Of a stretch of DNA of 53,674 nt, positions 8,927 through 17,302 are shown in pieces. Within the stretch, counting starts at the first letter, position 1. Every line of letters begins with the position of its first letter. The DNA comes from Odoribacter sp. UBA944 (GTDB taxonomy: Bacteria > Bacteroidota > Bacteroidia > Bacteroidales > Marinifilaceae), in NCBI GenBank assembly GCA_002293375.1, contig DBDA01000048.1:683-54356 (forward strand). The letters run 5' to 3'. The notes beneath the pieces were generated by a model. That model searched no databases. It was not told the origin of the DNA and saw nothing but the letters and a program-made list of their open reading frames with translations. A program made the position numbers and the translations under genes.

Positions 8927-9778
8927 ATGGCGTGTGTAAACAGAAGAAAACCGGATTGGCTGAAAATCCGGCTGCCCAAGGGGCAACTTTCGGTGCAGGT
9001 AGCGGCAGTGGTACGGGAGCATGGTTTACATACCATTTGTACGAGCGGCATGTGCCCCAATCAGGGGGAGTGTTGGGGGTGCGGTACGGCAACCTTTATG
9101 ATCGGCGGGGATATCTGTACCCGTTCGTGTAAGTTTTGCAACATAAAGACGGGGCGCCCGCTTCCATTGGATCCGCAGGAACCGGCACACGTGGCCGAAT
9201 CCGTGCGGTTACTCGGTTTGAAACACGTGGTGATCACCTCTGTAGACCGGGACGATCTGGCGGATTTCGGTGCGTTGCACTGGGCACAGGTGATCGAGCG
9301 GGTCAGGGAGGTGAACCCGGGGGTGACGATGGAGGTGTTGATCCCCGATTTTCAAGGGCGTTTGGAGTGGGTAGACCGGATCGTGGCCGCCGGCCCCGAG
9401 GTGATCTCCCACAATCTGGAGACCGTCCGCCGGTTGTCGCCGGCCATCCGCAGCCGGGCCACTTATGACACCTCGCTGGCCGTACTCCGGCGGATAGCCG
9501 CCTCAGGCAAGATCGCCAAGTCAGGCATTATGCTGGGATTGGGCGAGACGGAGGAGGAGGTGCTGGAGACGATGGACGATCTCCGGAAGGCCGGATGCCG
9601 GGTGATGACGATCGGGCAGTACCTGCAACCTTCCGCTGCTAATGTTGCGGTGCAGGAGTATATCCGGCCGGAGGTGTTCGAGGCGTACCGGGAAACCGGT
9701 TTAACGAAAGGATTTACGCATGTCGAAAGCGGGCCGTTGGTACGTTCCAGTTACCGTGCCGAACGGCATGTAAAATAG
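8927..9778 (+). CDS. lipA: Lipoyl synthase
   Basis: Radical SAM enzyme that inserts two sulfur atoms into protein-bound octanoyl chains to make the lipoyl cofactor. It has 283 residues. The auxiliary cluster motif is C-x4-C-x5-C (C38, C43, C49 in CTSGMCPNQGEC) and the radical SAM motif is CxxxCxxC (C64, C68, C71 in CTRSCKFC). The C-terminal RSSY motif (VRSSYRAE) supplies the conserved Ser ligand. lipB starts one base after the stop codon, so the two lipoylation enzymes are co-transcribed and probably translationally coupled. Confidence 0.97.
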   Translation: MACVNRRKPDWLKIRLPKGQLSVQVAAVVREHGLHTICTSGMCPNQGECWGCGTATFMIGGDICTRSCKFCNIKTGRPLPLDPQEPAHVAESVRLLGLKHVVITSVDRDDLADFGALHWAQVIERVREVNPGVTMEVLIPDFQGRLEWVDRIVAAGPEVISHNLETVRRLSPAIRSRATYDTSLAVLRRIAASGKIAKSGIMLGLGETEEEVLETMDDLRKAGCRVMTIGQYLQPSAANVAVQEYIRPEVFEAYRETGLTKGFTHVESGPLVRSSYRAERHVK

Positions 9779-9779
9779 T

Positions 9780-10454
9780 ATGAAGAAAGTCATATATACG
9801 GATCTGGGCCGGAAAGCCTATATGGAGGCCTGGGCGTTGCAGCAGGAGTTGTTGGAAAGGATCCGGGCCGGAAAGAAAAACGGGAGGCAGGAGCAAAACC
9901 ACCTGCTGTTTGTGGAGCACCCGCATGTCTATACGTTGGGGAAAAGCGGGGATGAGGCAAATATGCTGGCCGGTGTGCTGCAGTTGCAGGCGAAACAGGC
10001 GGAGTTTATTAAAGTGGACCGGGGGGGCGACATTACCTACCACGGACCGGGGCAGTTGGTGGTCTATCCGGTCATCGACCTGGAGAGGTTCGGATGGGGG
10101 GTGAAGGAGTATGTGTTCCGTTTGGAGGAGGTGGTGATCCGGACGTTGGAGTTTTTCGGGATTACCGGAGGGCGTTTGGAGGGGGCCACCGGGGTGTGGA
10201 TAGCACCCGGTACGCCTGTTGCCCGCAAGATATGCGCCATCGGGGTGAAGTGTGCGGGGTATGTGACGATGCACGGGTTTGCGTTGAATGTGTCGACCGA
10301 TCTGGACTATTTTACCTGTATCAACCCCTGTGGATTTACCGACAAGGGAGTGACCTCTGTTGAGATGGAAACCGGGAAGCAAGTAGCCCTTGCAACCGTG
10401 AAGGAAGCGGTATTGCAGCAATTCCGGGAGGTTCTCGGAATGGAGTTTGAATAG
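9780..10454 (+). CDS. lipB: Octanoyl-[ACP]:protein N-octanoyltransferase
   Basis: Transfers octanoate from acyl carrier protein to the lipoyl domains of 2-oxoacid dehydrogenases and GcvH, giving the substrate of LipA. It has 224 residues. The signature RGGDITYHGPGQLVVYP is at 81-97. The catalytic Lys is K150 (RKICAIGVK) and the catalytic Cys is C184 (INPCGF), with the same 34-residue spacing as K135/C169 in E. coli LipB. It sits directly behind lipA, and cutC follows after 48 bases. Confidence 0.96.
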   Translation: MKKVIYTDLGRKAYMEAWALQQELLERIRAGKKNGRQEQNHLLFVEHPHVYTLGKSGDEANMLAGVLQLQAKQAEFIKVDRGGDITYHGPGQLVVYPVIDLERFGWGVKEYVFRLEEVVIRTLEFFGITGGRLEGATGVWIAPGTPVARKICAIGVKCAGYVTMHGFALNVSTDLDYFTCINPCGFTDKGVTSVEMETGKQVALATVKEAVLQQFREVLGMEFE

Positions 10455-10502
10455 ATTTATGTGTTAAATGGGAGGGAAGAGAGGCCCTGAAAAGAACAAA
10501 AT

Positions 10503-11252
10503 ATGAAGAAAGAGTTGGAAGTGTGCGCTTATTCGCTGGAGTCCTGCCGGGCTGCGGAAGCGGTTGGAGCAGACCGGGTGGAGCTCTGTGCGGCGATGTA
10601 CGACGGCGGGACAACCCCGTCGGCGGGAATGATCCGGTTGGCCCGGAAGATTTTACAGCATACCCGCCTGTATGTGATGATCCGTCCGCGGGGCGGGGAT
10701 TTTTGCTATTCGGACGAAGAGCTGGAGGTGATGCGGGAGGAGATCCGGACGGCGCGGGAAGCGGGTGTGGATGGCGTTGTGATCGGTTTGTTGCGTCCGG
10801 ACGGGACGGTGGACCGGGAACGGACGGCGGCATTGGTGCGGGAGGCAGCTCCGCTGCCGGTTACGTTTCACCGGGCTTTTGATATGACGGCAGACCACCG
10901 GCAAGCGTTGGAAGATGTCATTGCCTCCGGCTGTGTCCGGATCCTGACCTCTGGCGGGCGGAACACGGCGGTAGAGGGAATTGACACCATCCGCGAGTTG
11001 GCTGCACTGTCTGCCGGGCGGATCCAACTGATGGCCGGCAGCGGCGTGAATGGCTCCAACGCAGCAGAGCTCCTTGCGGCCGGAGCGGACGCCCTGCACA
11101 CCAGCGGGCGGAGTGTCCGGGACAGCCGGATGCTCTACCGGAACCCGGCTGTTTTTATGGGAGGGGTTCCGGGCATCCCGGAGTACGAGATCGCCTTTAG
11201 CGATCCGGTTAAACTCCAGGTTGTTGCCGACGTTTTGCGGAACAGACAGTGA
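10503..11252 (+). CDS. cutC: CutC-family protein (copper homeostasis family)
   Basis: TIM-barrel protein of the CutC family, 249 residues. Family landmarks are the N-terminal LEVCAYSLESCRAAEAVGADRVELCAA region, MIRPRGGDFCYSDEE, DGVVIGLLRPDG, VTFHRAFDMTAD and RILTSGG. The family was named for copper tolerance in E. coli, but its biochemical reaction is unsettled. It ends 3 bases from the convergent metal-type RND efflux operon. That position is suggestive but could be chance, since the efflux operon has a different codon style. Confidence 0.93.
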   Translation: MKKELEVCAYSLESCRAAEAVGADRVELCAAMYDGGTTPSAGMIRLARKILQHTRLYVMIRPRGGDFCYSDEELEVMREEIRTAREAGVDGVVIGLLRPDGTVDRERTAALVREAAPLPVTFHRAFDMTADHRQALEDVIASGCVRILTSGGRNTAVEGIDTIRELAALSAGRIQLMAGSGVNGSNAAELLAAGADALHTSGRSVRDSRMLYRNPAVFMGGVPGIPEYEIAFSDPVKLQVVADVLRNRQ

Positions 11253-11255
11253 GGT

Positions 11256-12431
11256 CTATAACTCCATAGCCGACAGTTCGGCGAGTGCCTTTTGGTAATC
11301 GCGTTCTGCTTCTAAGACCTGGTTGACCGTATCGTAATACAACCCCAGTTCCAACATGTAATCCAACAGGGAAATTTCGCCGACTTGGAGCGCTTTTTCA
11401 ACTAAATCTGTATTGTTATTGTTTTCCAATGCTTTACGGTAATTTTCAACTGTTGTTTTTAATCCCAGGGCCCGTTGGTGCAACATTTGAAGTTGGTCGT
11501 AAAGCTGCTGTTTTGCCTCTTGTTCCCGTGCTTCGGATGCCAAGACGGCTGCTTCGGCCTGTTTGACGCGATGTTTGTTTTCCCACAAGGGAATGGAAAC
11601 ACCGAGCGTAAGCCCTTGATAATGCTGTCCGACCGTTTTTTCACTCATATATCCTGCCGAAAAAACGGGCCAATTCATGGCTCTGTTTAACGATACCTGT
11701 TTTTTACGGACTTCTGTCTCCTGCCTGGTGTATTCCAAGGCGGGGTCCTTTCCGGCGGCTTGTGCAAACCACTCTTCGAACCGGGTGGGAAGCAACGTGC
11801 TGCTGTATTGGTCATCCTCCAGAACAACATCCGTTCCCCCGTTCAGGCGTTTCAATTGGGACAACAAAACGTTTCGTTCCACTTCCACGCGGGATCTTTC
11901 TCCCTGTACGGCCGAAAGGTTCAGTTGGGCTTTGTTGTATTCCAACCGGTTGGCATTTCCTTTCTCCATTTGCGATTTGTAGCCCTCGGCAATGGTTTCG
12001 GCGTGTTCCAGGCGTACATTCAATTCCTTTTTAAGGGCATTGTAGTAGATCAGTTCGATGCAATACAGCTTGGCCGTCAACAGAATATTCATGCGGTTGA
12101 CTTTGTATTGCAGTTCTGCCAAATTGTTTTGTCCGTCGGCTACTTTGCTTTTTATTCCCAGCAGAGCAGGGAGATCGAAATTCTGTTTGATGTTTATATC
12201 GGTCCGGTTGCCGGTTTCGCCGGGTTTTCCCCACAGGTAGTTGACGCCTGCTTCAGGATTACTCAGATAGATGCCTGTTTTATTGCCTAATTTTTCAGCT
12301 TCGACGCTTTCCCGGAGTGATTTGAGCGTCGTATTGTTCTTTTCGATTGCGGCAAGTTGATCTTTTATTTGCGCAGAGAGCGGATGGATTCCTGATACTG
12401 TGCAGATTGTGAGTAGGATAAGTGTCTTCAT
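11256..12431 (-). CDS. TolC-like outer-membrane channel of a metal RND pump (CusC/CzcC type)
   Basis: Outer-membrane component of the tripartite efflux system, 391 residues, with a signal peptide (LILLTICTVSGIHPLSA). The two long coiled-coil outer membrane efflux repeats are visible around 25-190 and 220-390, rich in Glu, Lys, Ala and Gln. It is short for a TolC-family protein, as is common for Bacteroidota CzcC-like proteins. Its ATG overlaps the stop of the pump gene by 4 bases, so translation is coupled. It is last in the minus-strand operon and runs convergently into cutC. Confidence 0.88.
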   Translation of the reverse strand: MKTLILLTICTVSGIHPLSAQIKDQLAAIEKNNTTLKSLRESVEAEKLGNKTGIYLSNPEAGVNYLWGKPGETGNRTDINIKQNFDLPALLGIKSKVADGQNNLAELQYKVNRMNILLTAKLYCIELIYYNALKKELNVRLEHAETIAEGYKSQMEKGNANRLEYNKAQLNLSAVQGERSRVEVERNVLLSQLKRLNGGTDVVLEDDQYSSTLLPTRFEEWFAQAAGKDPALEYTRQETEVRKKQVSLNRAMNWPVFSAGYMSEKTVGQHYQGLTLGVSIPLWENKHRVKQAEAAVLASEAREQEAKQQLYDQLQMLHQRALGLKTTVENYRKALENNNNTDLVEKALQVGEISLLDYMLELGLYYDTVNQVLEAERDYQKALAELSAMEL

Positions 12432-15400
12432 TTTATTTTTTTTCTGCTATGTACGTACATGATGGGAATGATAAAACCATTCAGGAAAGTAGAAGTAAGC
12501 AATCCGCCGAGGATCACTTTCGCCATTGGGCTTTGGATTTCGTTTCCCGGCAGGTTGCCGCCCAGAGCCAACGGTATCAGGGCAAGCGCCGAACACAATG
12601 CCGTCATCAAGATCGGGTTCAGGCGGTCGGACGAACCGCACAAAACACTTTCGTATACCGGCATACCTTCGTTTTGCAAGTCGTTGTAACGCGATACCAG
12701 CAACATGCCGTTGCGTGTGGCGATCCCAAACAGGGAGATAAACCCGATGATGGCAGGAATGCTGATCACGCCGTCCGTCCAAAAGAGGGTGAGCACACCG
12801 CCTATCAGCGCCAACGGCAGGTTCAACAGGATGATCGCCGCCTGGGTAATACTGCGGAATTGCTTGAACAGCAACAGGAATATGACGAAGATAGAGAAAA
12901 CGGATGCAATGAACAGGATGCGCGAAGCTGTCTGTTCGCTCTCAAACTGACCGCCGTATTGAATGTGGTAGCCTTCGGGCAACACGATCCCGGCGCTGAC
13001 TTTTTTTTGGATGTCGTTCACCACGCCCCGCAAATCGCGTCCTGTGACATTGGCGGAGATCACTATTTTCCGCGCCGCATTTTCCCGGTTGATCGTATGG
13101 GGGCCTGTGGACGACGAGATATCGGCCACATAACCGAACGGTATTTTCCGACCGCCTGCATCTACCGCCAGGTTGCGAATGTGTTCGGCGGTTTCGCGGC
13201 TCTCCTCGTTTACTTTCAGGGTTAGGTCGAAAGCTTTGTTGCCTTCATACACCTGCGATACCACTTCGCCTGCCAGCATGACATTGATGATCTCCGCGAA
13301 TTCGGGCAGCGTCATACCGTATTTGGCCAACATCTCCCGCTTGGGTTCTATTTTCAGTTGCGGCCGTTCTACTTGTTGTTCCACATTGAGATCGGCGATG
13401 CCTTCTATATCCTGAATGGATGTCTTGATCTGGTTGCCCAGAATAAAGAGCCTGTTCAGGTCGGCTCCGAACAATTTAATGGCGATGTTTGCCCGTGTGC
13501 CGGACAGCATGGCATCTATCCGGTGTGAAATGGGTTGTCCGATTTCAACATTCACGCCGGCAAGCACTTTCATTTTTTCGCGGATCGCTGCCAAAACCTC
13601 CTCTTTTGAGCGTTTGTCAAGTATGAAAGGCGCTTCGATTTCCGAAACATTTACTCCCAATGCATGTTCATCCAATTCGGCGCGTCCCGTTTTGCGTCCT
13701 ACGGTTTGTATTTCCGGTATGGAAAGCAATATGTTTTCGGCCATACGCCCCATTTTATCGGACTCTTCCAATGAAATACCGGGGAGCGTACTGATGTTGA
13801 TCGTAAACGAACCTTCGTTGAACGGAGGCAGGAAGCTGCGGCCCAGTGTGTAGAACATACCGATGGTTGCCACTAATACCACACCTGTACAGACAAGTAC
13901 CCATTTGTGATTGCGCAAGGTCTGTTCCAGGGCTTTTTCATACATGCCTTTCAGTTTACGCACGACATACGGTTCTCTTTCGGGCTTGTCGCCTTTTTTG
14001 GGTTTTCCCAATAAATAGCTGCACAGTACAGGGGTCAGCGTCAACGCAACGATCGTAGAGGCGACTAACGCCACCATAAATGAAATACCGAGCGGGGCCA
14101 ACATGCGCCCCTCCATACCGGAGAGGAAAAACAGGGGAGCAAAGCTGGCGATGATGATGAGCGTGGAGTTCAAAATAGGCATACGCACCTCTTTTGAAGC
14201 TTCAAAAACCACCGTCATAACGCTTTGCTGTTTCTCTTTCGGCTTCTGCCGGTTTTCGCGTAGCCGTTTGAAGACGTTTTCCACATCTACAATGGCATCG
14301 TCTACCAGGGAACCGATCGCAATGGCCATACCGCCCAAACTCATGGTATTGATGGTCAATCCCATCATTTTAAGCGCCAAAACAGAGGAGACTAACGAAA
14401 GCGGAATGGTCACCAGCGAAATAACCGTTGTGCGGACATTCATCAGGAAGAGGAACAGCACTACGACCACAAATATACCGCCTTCGTAAAGCGATTTTTG
14501 AATGTTTCCGATGGAGTTTTCGATGAAACGCGCCTGCCGGAAAATATCGGCGGATACCTTTATGTCTGCCGGGAAGGTCGATTGAAGTTCGGCCAACGAC
14601 CGGTCTATCTGACCGGTCAGTTCTATGGTATTGGTGGCAGGTTGTTTGGTGACGGTGAGCAGCACGGCGGCTTTTCCCTGCTCGGAAGCGACACCCGATC
14701 GGGGGGCTTTGTTGCCGGTTTTTACCTCTGCCAGGTTTTCCAACAGGACGGGAACATTCTCTGTGTTTTTGATCACGGTTTTGCCCAACCGGGCGATGTC
14801 GTTGGTGGAGAGCATTCCGCGGATGATGTATTCGTTGCCGTATTCGTACAGCACACCGCCCGAAGCGTTTTGGTTCATGCCGGATACGACTTTGGTCACT
14901 TCGTCGAGACTAACACCGTAATGTTTCATCTTTTCCGGTTCGAGCAGGATCTGATATTCCCTGACCTCTCCGCCCAATACGGCTACTTGTGCCACACCGC
15001 CGGTAGAGAGCAAACGGGGACGTATCGTCCAGTCGGCCAGTGTGCGCAACTCCTGTAATGAAGTTGTATCGGCCGTCAGCCCGATGATCATCAATTCGCC
15101 CAGAATGGACGACTGGGGACCTAATGTTGGATTGCCGGCATAGGACGGCAACGCCTCTTTTACGGCTGTTAACTTTTCGGACACGATCTGTCGGGCACGG
15201 TAAATGTCGGTCCCCCAATTAAATTCCACCCACACAATGGAGAAGCCGGCGGTAGAGGAGGAGCGTACACGGCGTACATCGGTTGCACCATTTACAGCCA
15301 TCTCTACAGGAAAGGTAACCAAGCGCTCCACCTCTTCGGGCGCCATCCCTTTGGCTTCGGTCATAATGACCACCGTCGGGGCATTCAGGTCGGGAAAAAC

Positions 15401-15511
15401 ATCCACCTCCATGCGGGTGGCGGTGTAGGTGCCCGCCACCATCAGTAATAGGGAGGCTACCAGAACGACCAAACGGTTGTTCAGCGAAAATCGGATAATC
15501 TGATTCAGCAT
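12428..15511 (-). CDS. CusA/CzcA-family heavy-metal RND efflux pump
   Basis: Inner-membrane proton-driven pump, 1027 residues, the normal length of the heavy-metal efflux RND family. It begins MLNQIIRFSLNNRLVVL and carries the family phrases MEVDVFPDLNAPTVVIMTEA and GMAPEEVERLVTFP. The fourth membrane helix reads GGMAIAIGSLVDDAIVDVEN. It lacks the DFGxxxDGA signature of cobalt/zinc/nickel pumps (CzcA, CnrA) and is closer to the CusA (monovalent copper/silver) pattern. The substrate is therefore uncertain, with copper or silver favoured. Arginine codons are nearly all CGC/CGT here, whereas flanking genes favour CGG, a sign of separate origin. It lies between the adaptor (18-base gap) and the channel (4-base overlap). 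Confidence 0.93.
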   Translation of the reverse strand: MLNQIIRFSLNNRLVVLVASLLLMVAGTYTATRMEVDVFPDLNAPTVVIMTEAKGMAPEEVERLVTFPVEMAVNGATDVRRVRSSSTAGFSIVWVEFNWGTDIYRARQIVSEKLTAVKEALPSYAGNPTLGPQSSILGELMIIGLTADTTSLQELRTLADWTIRPRLLSTGGVAQVAVLGGEVREYQILLEPEKMKHYGVSLDEVTKVVSGMNQNASGGVLYEYGNEYIIRGMLSTNDIARLGKTVIKNTENVPVLLENLAEVKTGNKAPRSGVASEQGKAAVLLTVTKQPATNTIELTGQIDRSLAELQSTFPADIKVSADIFRQARFIENSIGNIQKSLYEGGIFVVVVLFLFLMNVRTTVISLVTIPLSLVSSVLALKMMGLTINTMSLGGMAIAIGSLVDDAIVDVENVFKRLRENRQKPKEKQQSVMTVVFEASKEVRMPILNSTLIIIASFAPLFFLSGMEGRMLAPLGISFMVALVASTIVALTLTPVLCSYLLGKPKKGDKPEREPYVVRKLKGMYEKALEQTLRNHKWVLVCTGVVLVATIGMFYTLGRSFLPPFNEGSFTINISTLPGISLEESDKMGRMAENILLSIPEIQTVGRKTGRAELDEHALGVNVSEIEAPFILDKRSKEEVLAAIREKMKVLAGVNVEIGQPISHRIDAMLSGTRANIAIKLFGADLNRLFILGNQIKTSIQDIEGIADLNVEQQVERPQLKIEPKREMLAKYGMTLPEFAEIINVMLAGEVVSQVYEGNKAFDLTLKVNEESRETAEHIRNLAVDAGGRKIPFGYVADISSSTGPHTINRENAARKIVISANVTGRDLRGVVNDIQKKVSAGIVLPEGYHIQYGGQFESEQTASRILFIASVFSIFVIFLLLFKQFRSITQAAIILLNLPLALIGGVLTLFWTDGVISIPAIIGFISLFGIATRNGMLLVSRYNDLQNEGMPVYESVLCGSSDRLNPILMTALCSALALIPLALGGNLPGNEIQSPMAKVILGGLLTSTFLNGFIIPIMYVHSRKKIK

Positions 15512-15529
15512 ACTGTTCTGTCTTTTGGA

Positions 15530-16669
15530 TCAATGCGCGTGTCCTTCGGGCACGACGGACGAGACGGCAGCCAATTTGACCTGATATACACCCCGAGTTA
15601 CCAAGCGGTCGCCCGGTTTCAATCCCGACAGTATCTGCACCCTGTCGCCATTGCTTTGTCCAAGATTCACCTCCTGTTTTTTATACCCCTCTTCGTCCAA
15701 TTGCAGATAGACAAAATGCAATCCCTGTTCTTCGGTAACGGCCGATATGGGAATGGAGATCACGTTGCTTTGCGGGTTTGAAAGCAAGTACACCGATACA
15801 AACGAACCGGGAATGATTTCGCCGATGTTGTCAAATTCAAATGTAACGGGAATGTAGAACGACTCTCCGCCGGATGCTTTGCCGAACGAGAGCAACCGCC
15901 CGTTCAGTTCGGAAAGTTTGTGCACTGTCTTGTCGTAGGAGGTTTGGAAATGGGCGCTGCCGATGTTTTTGAGGCTTTTGAAATAGTTTTCCGAAACTTC
16001 CGCACGCAGTTGCAGGCGGCGGTTTTGTGAAACAGTGGCAATGGGCTGTCCCACCGAAACATATTCTCCCTGATTGACCGACCGGTTTTTGATGTATCCG
16101 TCGATGGGGGATGTCACTCTTACACCGCTTGCCGTGATGTGTGATGCTTGCGCTTCGTAGGCTGTTTTGGCCGTTTCGTAGCGCAGACTGATTTGTTCGA
16201 ATTCTTTGGCTGCAATGATCTGTTCTTTGACAAGTCCTTCGGCGCGCTTGTACTCCTTCAACGCTGTTTCGTAGGCTATTTTAGCTTTGGCAACCGGATC
16301 GCCGGCTAATAAATTCCTGGCTGAAAGGGTTACAATGGTTTCGCCCGCCTGCACGGCACACCCTTCGGTAATGGAGGGATCGGCAAACGATACGATTCCG
16401 TTGGAAGTGGCGATGATGGTTGCTTCGTCGCCTTGTGCCGAGAGGATCTGCCCGCTTGTTTTGATCACCTGCGAAAACATTCCGGGTATTACTTCTTCTA
16501 CTTGCAGGCCGACAGCTTTGGCCTGTTGCTTTGTAAAGAGAATTTCGTCGCTGTGGCCGTTTTTTTCTTTCAGGGCTTCGCCTACGTGGTCATGCCCGTC
16601 ACATTCCGAATGGCGGCATCCGGTCAATACCGAAATGACCGCTATGAATAATACATAGAAGATTTTCAT
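15530..16669 (-). CDS. Periplasmic adaptor lipoprotein of the metal RND pump (CusB/CzcB type)
   Basis: Membrane-fusion protein linking pump and channel, 379 residues. It starts with a lipoprotein signal ending in the lipobox LTGC (C18), followed by a short His/Asp-rich stretch (RHSECDGHDH) that could bind metal. Adaptor landmarks are the lipoyl/hairpin region (residues about 80-190, with VRVTSPIDGYIKNRSVNQGEYV) and the beta-barrel (PVTFEFDN...IPGSFVSVYLL). The C-terminal membrane-proximal part ends GHAH. It heads the pump genes. A near-palindrome at 16715-16731 lies 46 bases upstream of the ATG. Confidence 0.92.
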   Translation of the reverse strand: MKIFYVLFIAVISVLTGCRHSECDGHDHVGEALKEKNGHSDEILFTKQQAKAVGLQVEEVIPGMFSQVIKTSGQILSAQGDEATIIATSNGIVSFADPSITEGCAVQAGETIVTLSARNLLAGDPVAKAKIAYETALKEYKRAEGLVKEQIIAAKEFEQISLRYETAKTAYEAQASHITASGVRVTSPIDGYIKNRSVNQGEYVSVGQPIATVSQNRRLQLRAEVSENYFKSLKNIGSAHFQTSYDKTVHKLSELNGRLLSFGKASGGESFYIPVTFEFDNIGEIIPGSFVSVYLLSNPQSNVISIPISAVTEEQGLHFVYLQLDEEGYKKQEVNLGQSNGDRVQILSGLKPGDRLVTRGVYQVKLAAVSSVVPEGHAH

Positions 16670-16714
16670 ACGTTGTATTTGTCTTTATTTGGATAAGAGT
16701 CTGTTTAAAAATTT

Positions 16715-16731
16715 TACGGAATATTTCCGTA
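16715..16731. promoter_or_regulatory. Inverted repeat upstream of the metal efflux adaptor
   Basis: TACGGAA - TAT - TTCCGTA, a perfect 7-bp inverted repeat with a 3-base centre, in the 148-base gap between the adaptor gene and the His-rich gene. It is a candidate operator or a small transcript hairpin. No cognate regulator is encoded in the operon. Confidence 0.35.
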
Positions 16732-16817
16732 TGGAACCCTTTGCAACAAGATTTTTTTTGCTACTTGTTGGCATACAGGGGTTCCCTGTCAGTTAAAAAT
16801 TGAAAATAGGGGAAGAA

Positions 16818-17252
16818 TTACAAACAGGGTGGGGCGCGCAAGCCATGAGACAGACTCGCTTCAGCAAATGTGTAAAGGGATGGATACTCCCTGTATCCGG
16901 ATGCAGGGGTGTCGTTTTTTAAAAGATAGATCCGGAAATCCGCAACAAGATACAGGAGCGGAAAAAAAGATGCGTGGACGGAAGGATCATTGTCCTCACA
17001 GGAAGAGAGGTTGTCCTTCGTCCGGTTCCCTGTATGAGCGATGTAGTGGGATTCGGCTACGCACGGTTGATTGTGGTGCGTATTTTCGCCGACCGGGTGC
17101 CGGGTGTGTTCATCGTTGACGGAATGGTCCTTTTCACACCGCTCCGTGATCACACAGGCCGCTTCGTCGTGGTGGTGATGCGGAATGATGGTCAATGCCA
17201 GTAGCACCGATATAGCGGCGGCAACGCATGATATGGAAACCTTCTTTCTCAA
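16818..17252 (-). CDS. Small His-rich exported protein at the head of the metal efflux operon
   Basis: Protein of 144 residues with a signal peptide, immediately followed by PHHHHDEAAC. The mature part holds many His and several Cys residues (CEKDHSVNDEH, ENTHHNQPC, ESHYIAH). It resembles the small His-cluster proteins often found beside CusA-type operons in Bacteroides (I recall these as DUF6769, not verified). A periplasmic metal-binding or sensing role is inferred from composition and position. The start is a TTG at 17252. An in-frame stop lies 9-11 bases upstream and there is no ATG inside the signal peptide. A strong promoter sits at 17272-17302. The gap to the adaptor gene is 148 bases, so shared transcription is likely but unproved. 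Confidence 0.72.
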   Translation of the reverse strand: MRKKVSISCVAAAISVLLALTIIPHHHHDEAACVITERCEKDHSVNDEHTRHPVGENTHHNQPCVAESHYIAHTGNRTKDNLSSCEDNDPSVHASFFPLLYLVADFRIYLLKNDTPASGYREYPSLYTFAEASLSHGLRAPPCL

Positions 17253-17271
17253 AAGAGATCAAATTTATCTG

Positions 17272-17302
17272 CAAAGGTAATACTTATATTTTGCACCTGC
17301 AA
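17272..17302 (-). promoter_or_regulatory. Promoter of the His-rich protein/metal efflux operon
   Basis: On the minus strand a TTG (17300-17302) is followed after 20 bases by TACCTTTG (17272-17279), the Bacteroidota -33/-7 arrangement at standard spacing. The predicted transcript starts about 13 bases before the TTG start codon. The -33 element abuts the stop codon of the upstream lipoprotein gene. Confidence 0.6.

Noticed and set aside
16744..16770. CAACAAG / CTTGTTG inverted repeat between the His-rich and adaptor genes, considered as a terminator
   Set aside because: A 7-bp stem with a 13-base loop and no T-run on the minus strand. It is too weak to call.
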